DNA of 56,479 nucleotides from Bartonella sp. ML69XJBT (GTDB taxonomy: Bacteria; Pseudomonadota; Alphaproteobacteria; Rhizobiales; Rhizobiaceae): positions 1 to 56,479 of the forward strand of contig NZ_JAQITB010000013.1 of NCBI RefSeq assembly GCF_028618515.1. Direction: 5' to 3'. Position 1 is the first letter of the stretch. Every line of letters starts with the position of its first letter. The position numbers and the translations under genes are program-made. This document shows, in pieces, positions 38,553 to 48,700 of the stretch. Below the pieces are notes generated by a model that saw only the letters and a list, made by a program, of their open reading frames with translations, searched no databases and was not told the DNA's origin.

Positions 38553-40184
38553 ATGAGTTTGAAAAGAACGATATTAAAGGGGAGCAGTTCTTTTATTTCT
38601 GCTGTTCTTGCAGTGGGGATGTTTGCACAACAAGTGTCAGCAAAGACGCCTGCTGATACTCTCGTGATGGCTTGGGATCTTGATGCAATCAGTAATTTTG
38701 ATCCTGCGCAACTCAATGATCGGTATGGAGCTGAAGTTGTTGTCAATGTTTGTGACAATTTGGTTGATACTGCAAAAGATGATGGGACTAAAGTTGTTCC
38801 TTCTTTGGCCAAGAGTTGGGATGTTTCAAGTGATGACCAGAGTACAGCAATTACTTTTCATTTGCGTGATGATTTGAAGTTTAATGATGGTCGGCATGCT
38901 GGTGCTCATGATCTTGTTTGGGGCATGAGGCGGGTTGTCAAATTGAAGCTGTCTAACGCGGCAACCTTTAATGAATATGGTATCACAGAAAAAAATGTTG
39001 ATGAGGCTTTTCAAGCACCCGATGAAAAAACAGTGGTCATGAAATTTGATAAACCTTATCCAGCAGAGCTTATTTTGAGCAATATTTCCACTCATCGCAC
39101 TGTTGCTTTACTTGATCGTGAGACACTGATGAAACACGAACAAGATGGTGATATGGGAAATCGTTATTTGGCGAGTCATGCTGCTTGTGTTGGTCCTTAT
39201 CAGTTAGAGAGTTGGCGTCCTGGAGAAGGGATTTTGTTACGTGCCAGTTCCCATTATTGGGGAGAGGCACCCAAATTGAAGAAGATTCTTATTCGTCATA
39301 TTGCCGAGCCTGGAACACAACGTTTATTGTTGGAAAAACACGATATCGATGTTGCACGTAATTTAACACCAGAAGATATAGCAGATCTTCAAGCAACAAC
39401 AGATATTAAGGCTGAAAAAGTGTTGGCTCCATCCATGATCATATGGGGTTTTAACACGACAAATCCTATTTTTGCCAATGAAAAAGTGCGTTTGGCAATG
39501 CGCTATCTTATTGATTATGAAACGCTTGGCAAGACTCTTCTTAAAGATGTTGGTATTCCACGAGCAAGCTTTATTCCCATTGGTAATTTTGGTGCTTTGG
39601 ATGAAAAAGAGGGGCAACCTTTTAAACTTGACCTTCAAAAAGCCAAGCAGCTTTTGACAGAGGCAGGTTATCCGGATGGTTTTGAGGCCAATATTTATGC
39701 CGGAAAAACGCCTTATCCTTTTGCTTTGCCCATTGCTCAGTCTATTCAAGACAATGCCAAAAAGATAGGTGTGCGCTTTAAGATTGAACATTTTATTGGT
39801 ACGCAATTATTTTCAAAACTTTATGCACGTGGCTTTGATACAATTTTTATAGGATGGAATAATTCTTCTGCGGATCCTCATACGATGGCTTCGCGTCTTA
39901 TTTTAAACCCTGATAATCGATTTGAGGCTAAAAACACGGGCTATCCTAGTTGGTGTCATGGCTATTTTGATGAAGAGATGAATAAAAAGGTGAGGGAAGC
40001 ATTGTTTCAGAAAGATCCACAGAAACGGGCGCAGATGTATGCTGATTTGCAGCGTGATTTTATGCAAAAAGGTCCTTATGCGTTTATCTATCAGACATAT
40101 AACATTGTCGCTATGACACCTGATGTGAAAAAATGGGTTTGGAATGGTGCACCACGTATTTTTTATAGTGCCATTGAAAAATAA
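38553..40184 (+). CDS. Peptide ABC transporter substrate-binding protein 3 (SBP family 5)
   Basis: A 543-residue periplasmic binding protein, nearly the same as protein 1 over most of its length, especially the last 200 residues and the downstream spacer. Signal peptide ends Q-Q-V-S-A. Family-5 landmarks are intact. Differences cluster in residues 35-70 (D-L-D-A-I-S-N-F) and 125-165. The ATG at 38553 is preceded by AAAAGGAAA. The near identity of its 3' end with gene 1 suggests recent duplication or gene conversion. Confidence 0.92.
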   Translation: MSLKRTILKGSSSFISAVLAVGMFAQQVSAKTPADTLVMAWDLDAISNFDPAQLNDRYGAEVVVNVCDNLVDTAKDDGTKVVPSLAKSWDVSSDDQSTAITFHLRDDLKFNDGRHAGAHDLVWGMRRVVKLKLSNAATFNEYGITEKNVDEAFQAPDEKTVVMKFDKPYPAELILSNISTHRTVALLDRETLMKHEQDGDMGNRYLASHAACVGPYQLESWRPGEGILLRASSHYWGEAPKLKKILIRHIAEPGTQRLLLEKHDIDVARNLTPEDIADLQATTDIKAEKVLAPSMIIWGFNTTNPIFANEKVRLAMRYLIDYETLGKTLLKDVGIPRASFIPIGNFGALDEKEGQPFKLDLQKAKQLLTEAGYPDGFEANIYAGKTPYPFALPIAQSIQDNAKKIGVRFKIEHFIGTQLFSKLYARGFDTIFIGWNNSSADPHTMASRLILNPDNRFEAKNTGYPSWCHGYFDEEMNKKVREALFQKDPQKRAQMYADLQRDFMQKGPYAFIYQTYNIVAMTPDVKKWVWNGAPRIFYSAIEK

Positions 40185-40229
40185 GCGTGTCTTAGAACAT
40201 TGTAAATTCTAAAAGCGTGATCATGAGAG

Positions 40230-40275
40230 CTTCGACGTTTTGCCTATGGTTGAAAAACTTTGCAAGATGTCGAAG
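40230..40275 (+). repeat. Conserved spacer inverted repeat, copy 4
   Basis: CTTCGACGTTTTGC pairs with GCAAGATGTCGAAG at all 14 positions counting two G-T pairs, about 45 bases after the stop of binding protein 3. Confidence 0.65.
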
Positions 40276-40319
40276 TTCATGGCTAGTGAATAAATATACC
40301 ATATATAAAATGTATTTTA

Positions 40320-40590
40320 AGACCTTCTCTTTGATGAGAGAGGTTATCATAAAAGATTTGTTGGTGTGGATGTTAAGATTGAATATTTTAACTTCTGTTG
40401 ATAGAATTTTTTTGGATTGAATAATGCTCTGCAGCCCTTTACGTCTTCAATTTTATTTACAATCCCGATCATCGGTTTGAGGTTAAAAATACAAGCTATT
40501 CTGGTTGGTGTTATGGGTATTTGGATGAAGTTATCAATCAAAAGTTTAAAAATGTATTATTGCAAAAAGATTCACAAGAACGGGTGTAAA
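40320..40590 (+). pseudogene. Decayed binding-protein fragment before xseA
   Basis: Matches codons near the 3' end of the binding-protein genes. TTTATTTACAATCCCGATCA corresponds to the L-V-Y-N-P-D-N-R-F region, followed by the equivalents of N-T-x-Y-P-S-W-C-H-G-Y-F-D-E and L-F-Q-K-D-P-Q-K-R. Frameshifts and missing ends show it is not functional. It abuts the xseA start, so an older binding-protein copy once lay directly before xseA. Confidence 0.82.
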
Positions 40591-40600
40591 GAATTTAAAA

Positions 40601-42031
40601 ATGGTAAGTTTGTTTGGTGAAAAAGCAGGTGCAACGAATGTAGTAGAATTTACTGTTTCTGAAATAGCAGGGGCTTTAAAGCGCGTTGTTGAAGAAAAGT
40701 TTGGTTATGTGCGGGTGCGTGGAGAAATATCAGGTTATCGTGGTCCTCATGCTTCTGGTCATGCTTACTTTGCTTTAAAGGATGATAAGGCACGGTTGGA
40801 GGCTGTTATTTGGCGCGGGTTTATGGAAAAGCTCAAATTTCCTCCTGAAGAGGGGATGGAAGTGATTGCTGTTGGAAAACTGACAACTTATCCTGGGTCG
40901 TCAAAGTACCAAATTGTTATTGAAGCACTTGAACCAACTGGGGTTGGCGCTTTGATGGCACTTTTAGAAAATCGTAAGAAAAAGCTTGCAGAGGAAGGTT
41001 TATTTGATGAAGCCAAAAAGAAGCTTTTGCCTTATATGCCTCAAATTATAGGCGTGGTGACATCGCCAACAGGTGCTGTTATTCGCGATATTATTCATCG
41101 TATATCAGATCGTTTTCCCTTGCATATTTTGGTTTGGCCTGTCCGTGTTCAGGGAGAAACCTGTGGGCGTGAAGTAGCTGCTGGCGTTGAGGGGTTTAAT
41201 GCACTGCCTTTAGGAGGTTCTATTCCAAAACCTGACGTTATTATTGTGGCGCGGGGAGGAGGGAGTTTAGAAGATTTATGGGGGTTTAATGATGAAGCTG
41301 TTGTGCGTGCTGTTTATGCCTCTGCTCTTCCGGTTATCTCTGCGGTTGGGCATGAGACAGATTGGACTTTGATTGATTATGTTGCTGATTGGCGTGCTCC
41401 AACCCCTACAGGAGCAGCAGAAAAGGCTGTTCCCGTCAAGCTTGATCTCGAAGTCTATGTGGCATCGCTTGGTGCACGTTTGCGTATGGGACTCACACGT
41501 TATTTTGATTTTCATCAACAAAAATTGCGTGCTCTTATCCGTGGACTTCCCACAGTTGATCAACTTTTTGCTCTACCGCGGCGTGGTTTTGATGAAATTT
41601 CCAGCCGGTTACAGCGTGCTCTTTGTGTGAGTTATGATAAAAAGCGTTTTTATTTCCATGCACTTTCTCTTCGTCTTGCACCGCGTTTGTTGAATACTGA
41701 AAAAGCACAACGCAATACCAAGGAATATGTGATGCGTCTTCAGCGTGCTTTTGTGCACAAGGTGGAAAAACAACGTGCTCAGATAGACGTTGCTTTTAGG
41801 CTTTTAAAAAGCACTTCGTATCAGAATATTTTAGAGCGTGGTTTTGTTTTGGCTTTGGGGCAAGAGAATAAACCCATTAAACGATTGGTACAGTTTCCTG
41901 AAACAGGACAAGTCAAGTTACGTTTTTTTGATGGTGATGTCAGTGTTGTCACCGAGGGATCTGCTTTGAATAAACGTTCAAAACACAAACAGATAAAGCA
42001 ACAAGACGATGATCAAGGAACACTCTTTTAA
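40601..42031 (+). CDS. xseA: Exodeoxyribonuclease VII large subunit
   Basis: A 476-residue nuclease subunit; E. coli XseA is 456. The N-terminal OB-fold ([26 protein letters not shown]) is followed by the catalytic domain with [25 protein letters not shown] and [11 protein letters not shown] helical domain and a C-terminal G-D-V-S-V-V segment complete it. It degrades single-stranded DNA together with XseB, which is not in this window. Its 5' part has been copied three times upstream and decayed there. The ORF of tag overlaps its end by 23 bases. Confidence 0.96.
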   Translation: MVSLFGEKAGATNVVEFTVSEIAGALKRVVEEKFGYVRVRGEISGYRGPHASGHAYFALKDDKARLEAVIWRGFMEKLKFPPEEGMEVIAVGKLTTYPGSSKYQIVIEALEPTGVGALMALLENRKKKLAEEGLFDEAKKKLLPYMPQIIGVVTSPTGAVIRDIIHRISDRFPLHILVWPVRVQGETCGREVAAGVEGFNALPLGGSIPKPDVIIVARGGGSLEDLWGFNDEAVVRAVYASALPVISAVGHETDWTLIDYVADWRAPTPTGAAEKAVPVKLDLEVYVASLGARLRMGLTRYFDFHQQKLRALIRGLPTVDQLFALPRRGFDEISSRLQRALCVSYDKKRFYFHALSLRLAPRLLNTEKAQRNTKEYVMRLQRAFVHKVEKQRAQIDVAFRLLKSTSYQNILERGFVLALGQENKPIKRLVQFPETGQVKLRFFDGDVSVVTEGSALNKRSKHKQIKQQDDDQGTLF

Positions 42032-42635
42032 TACGCTCAATCAGGTGCTCGAGGAAGGACTTCGCAGGGGAGCGGATGGAAAAATTCGTTGTTCATGGGC
42101 AGGAGATGATCCGCTTTACTGTGCTTATCATGATCATGAATGGGGAAAGCCTGTTTTTGAAGATCGCCGTTTGTTTGAAAAAATTTGTCTTGAAGGTTTT
42201 CAAGCAGGGCTTTCTTGGCTTACCATCTTAAAAAAACGCTCTTTTTTTCGAGAGGCATTTGATCACTTTGACTTCGAAAAAATCAGTCATTATGATGAAG
42301 CAAAAGTGCAAATGTTGATGCAGAATAAAAGCATTGTTCGTCATCAAGGGAAAATCCGCTCAGTGCTTAATAATGCATTGAGAGCACAGGACATTATTAT
42401 AGAGTGGGGAAGTTTGTCTCACTATTTTTGGTCTTTTCAACCACCACAATCAGAGCGTTATGAAAAGATCAATTTTCAAACATTGTTAGCAAATCCTATA
42501 ACACCTGCGTCTCTTCGTCTTTCGCAAGACTTGAAAAAACGTGGCTGGACATTTGTTGGACCAACAATTTGTTATGCTTTTATGCAGTCGGTAGGAATTG
42601 TTAATGATCATCTTGAAGGGTGTTTTTGTCGATAA
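42009..42635 (+). CDS. tag: DNA-3-methyladenine glycosylase I
   Basis: A 208-residue base-excision repair enzyme. [15 protein letters not shown] and the C-terminal N-D-H-L-E-G-C carry the Cys/His zinc-snap residues of Tag; [11 protein letters not shown] and [11 protein letters not shown] are also typical. It removes 3-methyladenine from alkylated DNA. It overlaps xseA by 23 bases, so the two repair genes are likely co-transcribed. Confidence 0.96.
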   Translation: MIKEHSFNTLNQVLEEGLRRGADGKIRCSWAGDDPLYCAYHDHEWGKPVFEDRRLFEKICLEGFQAGLSWLTILKKRSFFREAFDHFDFEKISHYDEAKVQMLMQNKSIVRHQGKIRSVLNNALRAQDIIIEWGSLSHYFWSFQPPQSERYEKINFQTLLANPITPASLRLSQDLKKRGWTFVGPTICYAFMQSVGIVNDHLEGCFCR

Positions 42636-43907
42636 ATTGGTACAGATCTTTTGCATAAGAAGATATTGTCTAAAAAAATAAAAAAAGAGCGTGGAATGGT
42701 TTTGAGATCGTTTCATGTATTTGTTGTTGTTGGATTATCGTTTTTTAGCGTAGTGTAAGCTGTGATACTGCTTTTAACAGAGGAAGAAATGTATTTGTTA
42801 AATTATTATAAGAGAAATTTTTATTATCTGTTTTAAGTCATATTTGTCTATTTTTATTTATATAATATTTATAATCAGGTAAATTGTGGAGTTTTGTTTA
42901 TTTATGTTCTTTACTTTTATTAATAAAGTAAAATTATTTATTATGTCTCTCTATAGAGAAATATTTTTATATTGTTTTGCTCTTTGAAGTTTACAGAAAG
43001 ATATTTTCTATAGTTTTATTGAATATAGAATGATGCGTTTATTTATAGAGTGTTTGATTATCAAATACTTGTGTTAAGTTTTATTATCTGATAGCCTCCT
43101 TTTTAAGAGAATAATTTTGCTGTGTGTAAGCTCTAGCTTTTGGGGCAGATGCTTTTGTTCAGATAGATTTGTGTCACTCCATTGCTTCTGTAAATCTCTA
43201 GCATATGTCGTTGGGGATGTGAGTGAGAGTAGTGTATTGTTTCGTTTTTGTTTTTGCTCATGAAAAAGAGCATTTTATGATGTGTTCTTTTATTGGCTAT
43301 TGTATTTTGTGAAAGATAAGACGTAGAAAAGCAGGTATTTTTCATTGCGATTTTGTTTCTGTTGACTTGTTTGGTGTCATTGATAAAAAAACTTTTCTTT
43401 TACGCTTAACGTTTAGAAGATTTAGCAATTTTTAAATAGATCATAGAGTTTTTGCAGAAATGTTTTCTTTTGTTTTTCTGTCTGTTCATGCGCAGTCTTA
43501 TAATGCAGTCAGGGTGTGTGTCTCTTGAAAATGAGTGTCTGAGGAGATACGATTATTTTTAAAATTTGCACATTATCCTTATTCTTTTTAGTACAGTTTA
43601 TAGATAAGGGGGCGTTCATCAATATCCGTATGACGATTTTTCCCAAGGCTTACATTTTGGTGAATGATAGAGGGAGCAATTACGGGGTATTGTGGAGACA
43701 AAGGGATATTGTGGTGGAGATGTCATAATGGTTGGTGACGGATATTTCGTGTATTTACTGTATTTTCATTGAGTTTAAGTGAGTGAATTGAAAAGTAAAT
43801 GCCTTTGTAGAGATGGCGAATATGCGTTTAATCAATCTTTAGTTTTACAAATCTGCTGTGTTATTTCAGAATAATAAATTGATAAAAAACTTTAAAAGGA
43901 AAAAGCT
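42636..43907. other. Long gene-free region before binding protein 4
   Basis: About 1.27 kb without a supported gene. A 70-codon minus-strand frame at 43133-43345 has no recognisable feature. Unlike the other spacers in the array I could not match it to xseA. It should contain the promoter of binding protein 4. Confidence 0.4.
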
Positions 43908-45533
43908 ATGAATATAAAAAGAAAAATATTGAAAGGCAGTACTTCTTTTGTTTCTGCTGTTCTTGCATTGGGAATATTCGTGCAACAAGTTTCAGCAAAA
44001 ACACCTGCCGATACCCTCGTGATGGGTTGGAATATTGATGGAATCAATACATTTGATCCTGCGCAGCTTAATGATGTTTATGCAAATGAAATCGTTCTCA
44101 ATGTTTGTGATAATTTGGTTGGTACCGCTACAGATGATCCAGCAAAAATCATTCCCTCTTTAGCAACGCACTGGGATGTTTCAGGTGGTGATCAGAATAC
44201 AGTGCTTACTTTTCATTTACGGGATGGTTTAAAATTTAATGATGGTCGGTCTGCGAATGCCCATGACCTTATTTGGGGTATGAAACGAATTATCAAATTA
44301 AAAATGGCAACTGCGGCGATTTTTAATGAATATGGTATTACAGAACAAAATGTTGATTCTGCTCTTCAAGCACCGGATGAGAAAACGGTGGTGATGAAAT
44401 TTGATAAGCCTTATCCAGCAGAGCTTATTCTTAATAATATTGTTGCGAGTCGTGCTACGGCTTTGCTTGATCGCAAAACCATTATGAAACATGAAAAAAA
44501 TGGCGATATGGGCAACCGCTATTTGGCCAGTCATGCTGCCTGTGTTGGTCCTTATCAGTTAGCAAGTTGGCGTCCTGGAGAAGCTATTTTATTGCGTGCA
44601 AGTCCTAATTATTGGGGGGAAACTCCTAAATTAAAAAAGATTCTCATTCGCCATGTTGCAGAGACTGGAACACAACGCTTATTGTTGCAAAAACACGATA
44701 TCGATGTTGCTCGTGATTTGAGACCTGAGGATATAGCAGATCTGCAAGCAACAACAGATGTTAAGGTGGAAAGCGTTTTGGAGCCTTCCATGATGTATTG
44801 GGGCTTTAATACAACAAATCCCATTTTTGCTAAGGAAAAAGTACGTTTGGCGATGCGCTATCTTATTGACTATGAAGGACTTGAAAAGAGTATTCTCAAA
44901 GGAGTTGGTGTTCCACGGGCAAGCTTTATTCCTCTTGGTAATTTTGGAGCTTTGGATGAAAAAGAAGGACAGCCCTTTAAACTTGATCTTCAAAAAGCCA
45001 AACAGCTTTTAACAGAGGCGGGTTATTCAAAAGGCTTTGAGGCTAATTTTTTAGTGGGAAGCTCTCATTATGCTTTGCCTATTGCACAGTCTGTGCAAGA
45101 TAATGCAGCAAAGGTGGGGGTACATCTTAAAATTGAACGTTTGGCAGGCACGCAAGTGTTTTCAAAACTTTATGCACGTGCTTTTGATACAATTTTTGTC
45201 GGATGGAATAATGACTCTGCGGATCCTCATTCCATGGCTTCACGTCTTGTTTACAATCCTGATAATCGGTTTGAGGCGAAAAATACAGCTTATCCAAGTT
45301 GGCAGCATGGCTATTTGGATGAAGCTATGAATAAAAAGGTGGAAGCTGCATTGTTTCAAAAAGATCCACAAAAACGGGCACAAATCTATGCTGATTTGCA
45401 ACGTGAACTTATGCAAAAAGGTCCCTATGCTTTTATTTTTCAGAGATATAGTGTTGTAGCTATGACACCTAGTATTAAAAAATGGGTGTGGAATAGTGCA
45501 CCGCGTATTTTTTATAGTGCAATTGAAAAATAA
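43908..45533 (+). CDS. Peptide ABC transporter substrate-binding protein 4 (SBP family 5)
   Basis: A 541-residue paralog with signal peptide M-N-I-K-R-K-I-L-K-G-S ending Q-Q-V-S-A and the same family-5 landmarks. It shares G-S-S-H-Y-A-L-P-I-A-Q and the E-R-L-A-G segment with protein 2, so it belongs to that sub-pair. AAAAGGAAAAAGCT precedes the ATG. It is outside the xseA-linked array and has its own strong terminator. Confidence 0.92.
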   Translation: MNIKRKILKGSTSFVSAVLALGIFVQQVSAKTPADTLVMGWNIDGINTFDPAQLNDVYANEIVLNVCDNLVGTATDDPAKIIPSLATHWDVSGGDQNTVLTFHLRDGLKFNDGRSANAHDLIWGMKRIIKLKMATAAIFNEYGITEQNVDSALQAPDEKTVVMKFDKPYPAELILNNIVASRATALLDRKTIMKHEKNGDMGNRYLASHAACVGPYQLASWRPGEAILLRASPNYWGETPKLKKILIRHVAETGTQRLLLQKHDIDVARDLRPEDIADLQATTDVKVESVLEPSMMYWGFNTTNPIFAKEKVRLAMRYLIDYEGLEKSILKGVGVPRASFIPLGNFGALDEKEGQPFKLDLQKAKQLLTEAGYSKGFEANFLVGSSHYALPIAQSVQDNAAKVGVHLKIERLAGTQVFSKLYARAFDTIFVGWNNDSADPHSMASRLVYNPDNRFEAKNTAYPSWQHGYLDEAMNKKVEAALFQKDPQKRAQIYADLQRELMQKGPYAFIFQRYSVVAMTPSIKKWVWNSAPRIFYSAIEK

Positions 45534-45598
45534 ATGCGTATTAAATAATACTGTAAAATACAAAAAGAACGCGATCATCATGTAAATGATGAAAATAT

Positions 45599-45652
45599 CC
45601 CCCGCAAAGGGTTGTCTTAACGCTTAAGATATGAAATTGCGGGGGGCTTTTT
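45599..45652 (+). terminator. Rho-independent terminator after binding protein 4
   Basis: CCCCCGCAA at 45599-45607 pairs with TTGCGGGGG at 45637-45645, followed by G-C and five T. The 29-base interior contains a second small hairpin (TCTTAA / TTAAGA). It separates binding protein 4 from the dpp operon. Confidence 0.75.
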
Positions 45653-45902
45653 GTGTAATACAATTAAGGTATAGTTTATAGGGGGCGATGTTTATCCGTG
45701 TGAAAAGTAAGGGCTTTTAGAAGTTTCTGTGATAATACTACAGAGGCTATGCATCTCAATTGTAGGTTGCTGTGTGAGAAAGTCATCTTCAGCTTTTTGA
45801 TGCGTAAAGTTGATAACATTACGCTGTTTGAGAAATAAAGAGAAAAATCAGCAGTATTTTGTGAGAGAATAATCACATAAAATGCAAAGGGTAATGATAA
45901 AA

Positions 45903-47519
45903 ATGAGAAAAAAAGAAATGTTAAAAAACTTTTGTATTTTGTTAAGTACAGTCGGTTTTTTAAATGGATCTCTATCACCAGTATTGAGTGCGTCATCGAA
46001 AGATATATTGGTAATGGCATGGAATATCGATTCAATTAGTAGCTTTGATCCAGCTCAAACAGTTGAAGTTGTCGCGAGTGAATTATTGACAAATATATGT
46101 AGTGCGTTAGTGCAGTATGATCAGCATGATCCCACTAAAATTCGCCCTTCTATGGCACAATCTTGGGACGTTTTAGATGGTGGAAAAAGAATAGTTTTTC
46201 ATCTTCGTGATGATTTAAAATTTGATGATGGAAGGGTGGCCACAGCACAGGATCTTGCTTGGTCAATGCGGCGGATTATTAAATTGGGATTAGGGTATGC
46301 TCAGTTTTTGATGGATTATGGCTTTAATAAAAACAATGTGGAAACGCATATTCAAGCTCTTGATGATAGAACTTTACAGCTAAAACTAGATAAACCCTAT
46401 CCTATTCAGCTTATATTAACAGCTATTGGACAGTCCTATGCTTCTGCTTTGCTCGATCGGAAAACAATTGAAGCAGAAAGTATGAATGGTGATATGGGCA
46501 ATAAATATTTGGCAACGCATTCGGCTTGTGTTGGACCTTATAAATTGGTACGTTGGTCTCCAGGAGAAAAAGTTGTATTGGAAGCTACAAAATATTATTG
46601 GGGAGAGGCACCTAAAATTAAGCAAATTGTTGTGCAGCATGTTGCAGATTCAGCAAGTCAGAGATTTCTTTTGGAAAAAGGGGATGTGGATATAGCGCGT
46701 GATCTTTCTTCAGAGGATGTCTTAGATATTGAAAAGCAGGGCGGACCAGTTAAAATTAGCCGCGTTTTGCGACCGCAAATTATTTATCTCTCGTTGAATA
46801 ATAAAAATACAATTTTTTCTCACGAAAAAGTGCGTTTGGCACTTCGTTATTTAGTCGATTATGAAGGACTTGGAAAAACCGTTTTAAAAGGTATTGGCAT
46901 TCCACGTGCTAGTTATATGGCGTTGGGAATTCCTGGCGCTTTGGATGAAAAAGAGGGATTGCCCTTTAAGTTAGATTTGAAAAAAGCCAAACAATTGATG
47001 AGTGAGGCCGGTTATCCCAATGGTTTTAAAGCTAATCTTTTAGTTGGTAGCCTTAGTTATATGTCATCTGTTGCGCAGTCTATTCAAGCCAATGCGCGTA
47101 AAATTGGTGTTGAGATTACCCTTGAAAAAATGGCACAAAATCAATTGTTAAGCCGTGTGCGTGGTGGAAATTATGATAGTGCACTTATGGGATGGGGGAG
47201 TGCTGATCCTGATGGGCATCCTGCTTCGTTAAATCATGTTTTTAATCCTGATCCAACATTTACAGAAAAGCACAATATGTATCTGGCTTGGCGTGCTGGA
47301 TATTATGATGAAAATATCAATAAAATGGTGATGGATGCTTTGTTTGAGCAAGATCAAAATAAGCGTCTTTTGCAGTATCGTGCTTTACAGAATTATGTGT
47401 TTGAACATGGTCCTATGGTTTATTTATTTCAGACATATTATACCGTTGGTATGGGACCTGCAGTAAAAAAATGGGCTTGGAATAGTTTTAGACTTTATTA
47501 CAGTGATGCAGAAAAATAA
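45903..47519 (+). CDS. Divergent peptide-binding protein 5, first gene of the dpp operon
   Basis: A 538-residue family-5 binding protein, clearly less similar to the other four. The signal peptide ends at about V-L-S-A followed by S-S-K-D-I-L-V. Landmarks include F-H-L-R-D-D-L-K-F-D-D-G-R, G-P-Y-K-L-V-R-W and V-R-L-A-L-R-Y-L-V-D-Y. In-frame ATGs at 45882, 45894 and 45903 compete; 45903 is preferred because AAAGGG at 45886-45891 is upstream of it and it leads into a basic signal-peptide start. It is followed by dppBCDF-type genes, so it is probably the transporter's original binding protein. Confidence 0.9.
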   Translation: MRKKEMLKNFCILLSTVGFLNGSLSPVLSASSKDILVMAWNIDSISSFDPAQTVEVVASELLTNICSALVQYDQHDPTKIRPSMAQSWDVLDGGKRIVFHLRDDLKFDDGRVATAQDLAWSMRRIIKLGLGYAQFLMDYGFNKNNVETHIQALDDRTLQLKLDKPYPIQLILTAIGQSYASALLDRKTIEAESMNGDMGNKYLATHSACVGPYKLVRWSPGEKVVLEATKYYWGEAPKIKQIVVQHVADSASQRFLLEKGDVDIARDLSSEDVLDIEKQGGPVKISRVLRPQIIYLSLNNKNTIFSHEKVRLALRYLVDYEGLGKTVLKGIGIPRASYMALGIPGALDEKEGLPFKLDLKKAKQLMSEAGYPNGFKANLLVGSLSYMSSVAQSIQANARKIGVEITLEKMAQNQLLSRVRGGNYDSALMGWGSADPDGHPASLNHVFNPDPTFTEKHNMYLAWRAGYYDENINKMVMDALFEQDQNKRLLQYRALQNYVFEHGPMVYLFQTYYTVGMGPAVKKWAWNSFRLYYSDAEK

Positions 47520-47608
47520 GCATGTTATGAAAAAAGATTGTAAAGTGTGCTTGATTAGAGGTTACTTGATTGTATAAAAAAGGTGTTAGCTTTATGTTTG
47601 GTAGCTAT

Positions 47609-47615
47609 GGAGGGG
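47609..47615 (+). promoter_or_regulatory. Ribosome binding site deciding the dppB start
   Basis: GGAGGGG lies 9 bases before the ATG at 47625. The longer frame from GTG 47583 has no such site, so the ATG is the likely start. Confidence 0.7.
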
Positions 47616-47624
47616 AATATTATA

Positions 47625-48698
47625 ATGGTTTTGCCATTTCCAGATGCTGAAAGAGTAGTATTACAGAAGCAGAAACAAATGTTCGTATGGGACTTTTTTT
47701 TCAAGCTATTGAAGTTGCTTATTTCAGTCTTTGTCACGTTGCTTGGTTTGGTAACGATTACTTTTTTTATTGGTCACCTGCTTCCCTTAGATCCTGTTCT
47801 TGCTATCCTTGGTGATAATATCAGTCAGGAAGCTTATGATGCGATGTTTCATAGGTTGGGCCTTGATCAGCCATTGATTGTTCAATATTGGAATTATCTC
47901 CGCAGTGTGTTTTTGTTTGACTTTGGAGATGCTTTAACCTCAGGGCGTCCAGTCTTAGAAGATATTATGCGCGTATTTCCTGCAACGTTAGAGCTTGCTA
48001 CAGTTGCTATTGTAATTGGCACAAGTCTTGGTATTCCATTTGGGGTTTTTGCGGCAATGTATCGTGATTCATTTATTGATTACTTTGTCCGTGTTTTTAC
48101 ACTCTTGAGTTATTCCACTCCAACCTTTTGGCTTGGATTAATGGCGTTATTGATCTTTTATGCTAAGCTTGGCTGGATCGGTGGTCCAGGACGTATTGAT
48201 TTCCTTTATGAATATTCTTTTGAACCTAAAACGGGATTTTTTCTCTGGGATACTGCTCGTCAAGGACAGTGGGAAGCTTTTGGAAATGTGTTCAGTCATG
48301 TTATTATGCCTGCTTTAATCTTAGCTTTTGGTGCTATGGCCTATATTAGTCGTATGACTCGTGGATTTATGATTGAACAGCTCAATCAAGAATATATCAT
48401 TACTGCGCGTGTGAAGGGATTATCGTTGGCACGAACGGTGTGGGGGCATGCCTTTCGGAATGCCGCCGTGCAGATTATCACGGTTGTTGCACTTTCATAT
48501 GCTTTTCTCTTAGAAGGTGCTGTGTTAACGGAGACTGTTTTTGCTTGGCCTGGTTTCGGGCATTATTTAACAAATGCTCTTTTGGCTGGAGATATGAATG
48601 CAGTTGTCGGCTGCACGCTACTTGTAGGGTTTCTCTTTGTTGTTATTAATTTATTTTCTGATTTGCTTTATCGAATCTTTGATCCAAGGACACGTTGA
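47625..48698 (+). CDS. dppB: Peptide ABC transporter permease, DppB-type
   Basis: A 357-residue inner-membrane permease with about six helices and the binding-protein-dependent transport motif (E-Y-I-I-T-A-R-V-K-G-L-S). The N-terminal F-F-I-G-H-L-L-P-L-D-P and the G-D-A-L-T-S-G-R-P-V segment are family hallmarks, as is the C-terminal L-F-S-D-L-L-Y-R-I-F-D-P-R-T-R. It pairs with DppC to form the channel. The stop overlaps the start region of dppC. Confidence 0.93.
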   Translation: MVLPFPDAERVVLQKQKQMFVWDFFFKLLKLLISVFVTLLGLVTITFFIGHLLPLDPVLAILGDNISQEAYDAMFHRLGLDQPLIVQYWNYLRSVFLFDFGDALTSGRPVLEDIMRVFPATLELATVAIVIGTSLGIPFGVFAAMYRDSFIDYFVRVFTLLSYSTPTFWLGLMALLIFYAKLGWIGGPGRIDFLYEYSFEPKTGFFLWDTARQGQWEAFGNVFSHVIMPALILAFGAMAYISRMTRGFMIEQLNQEYIITARVKGLSLARTVWGHAFRNAAVQIITVVALSYAFLLEGAVLTETVFAWPGFGHYLTNALLAGDMNAVVGCTLLVGFLFVVINLFSDLLYRIFDPRTR

Positions 48699-48700
48699 AT

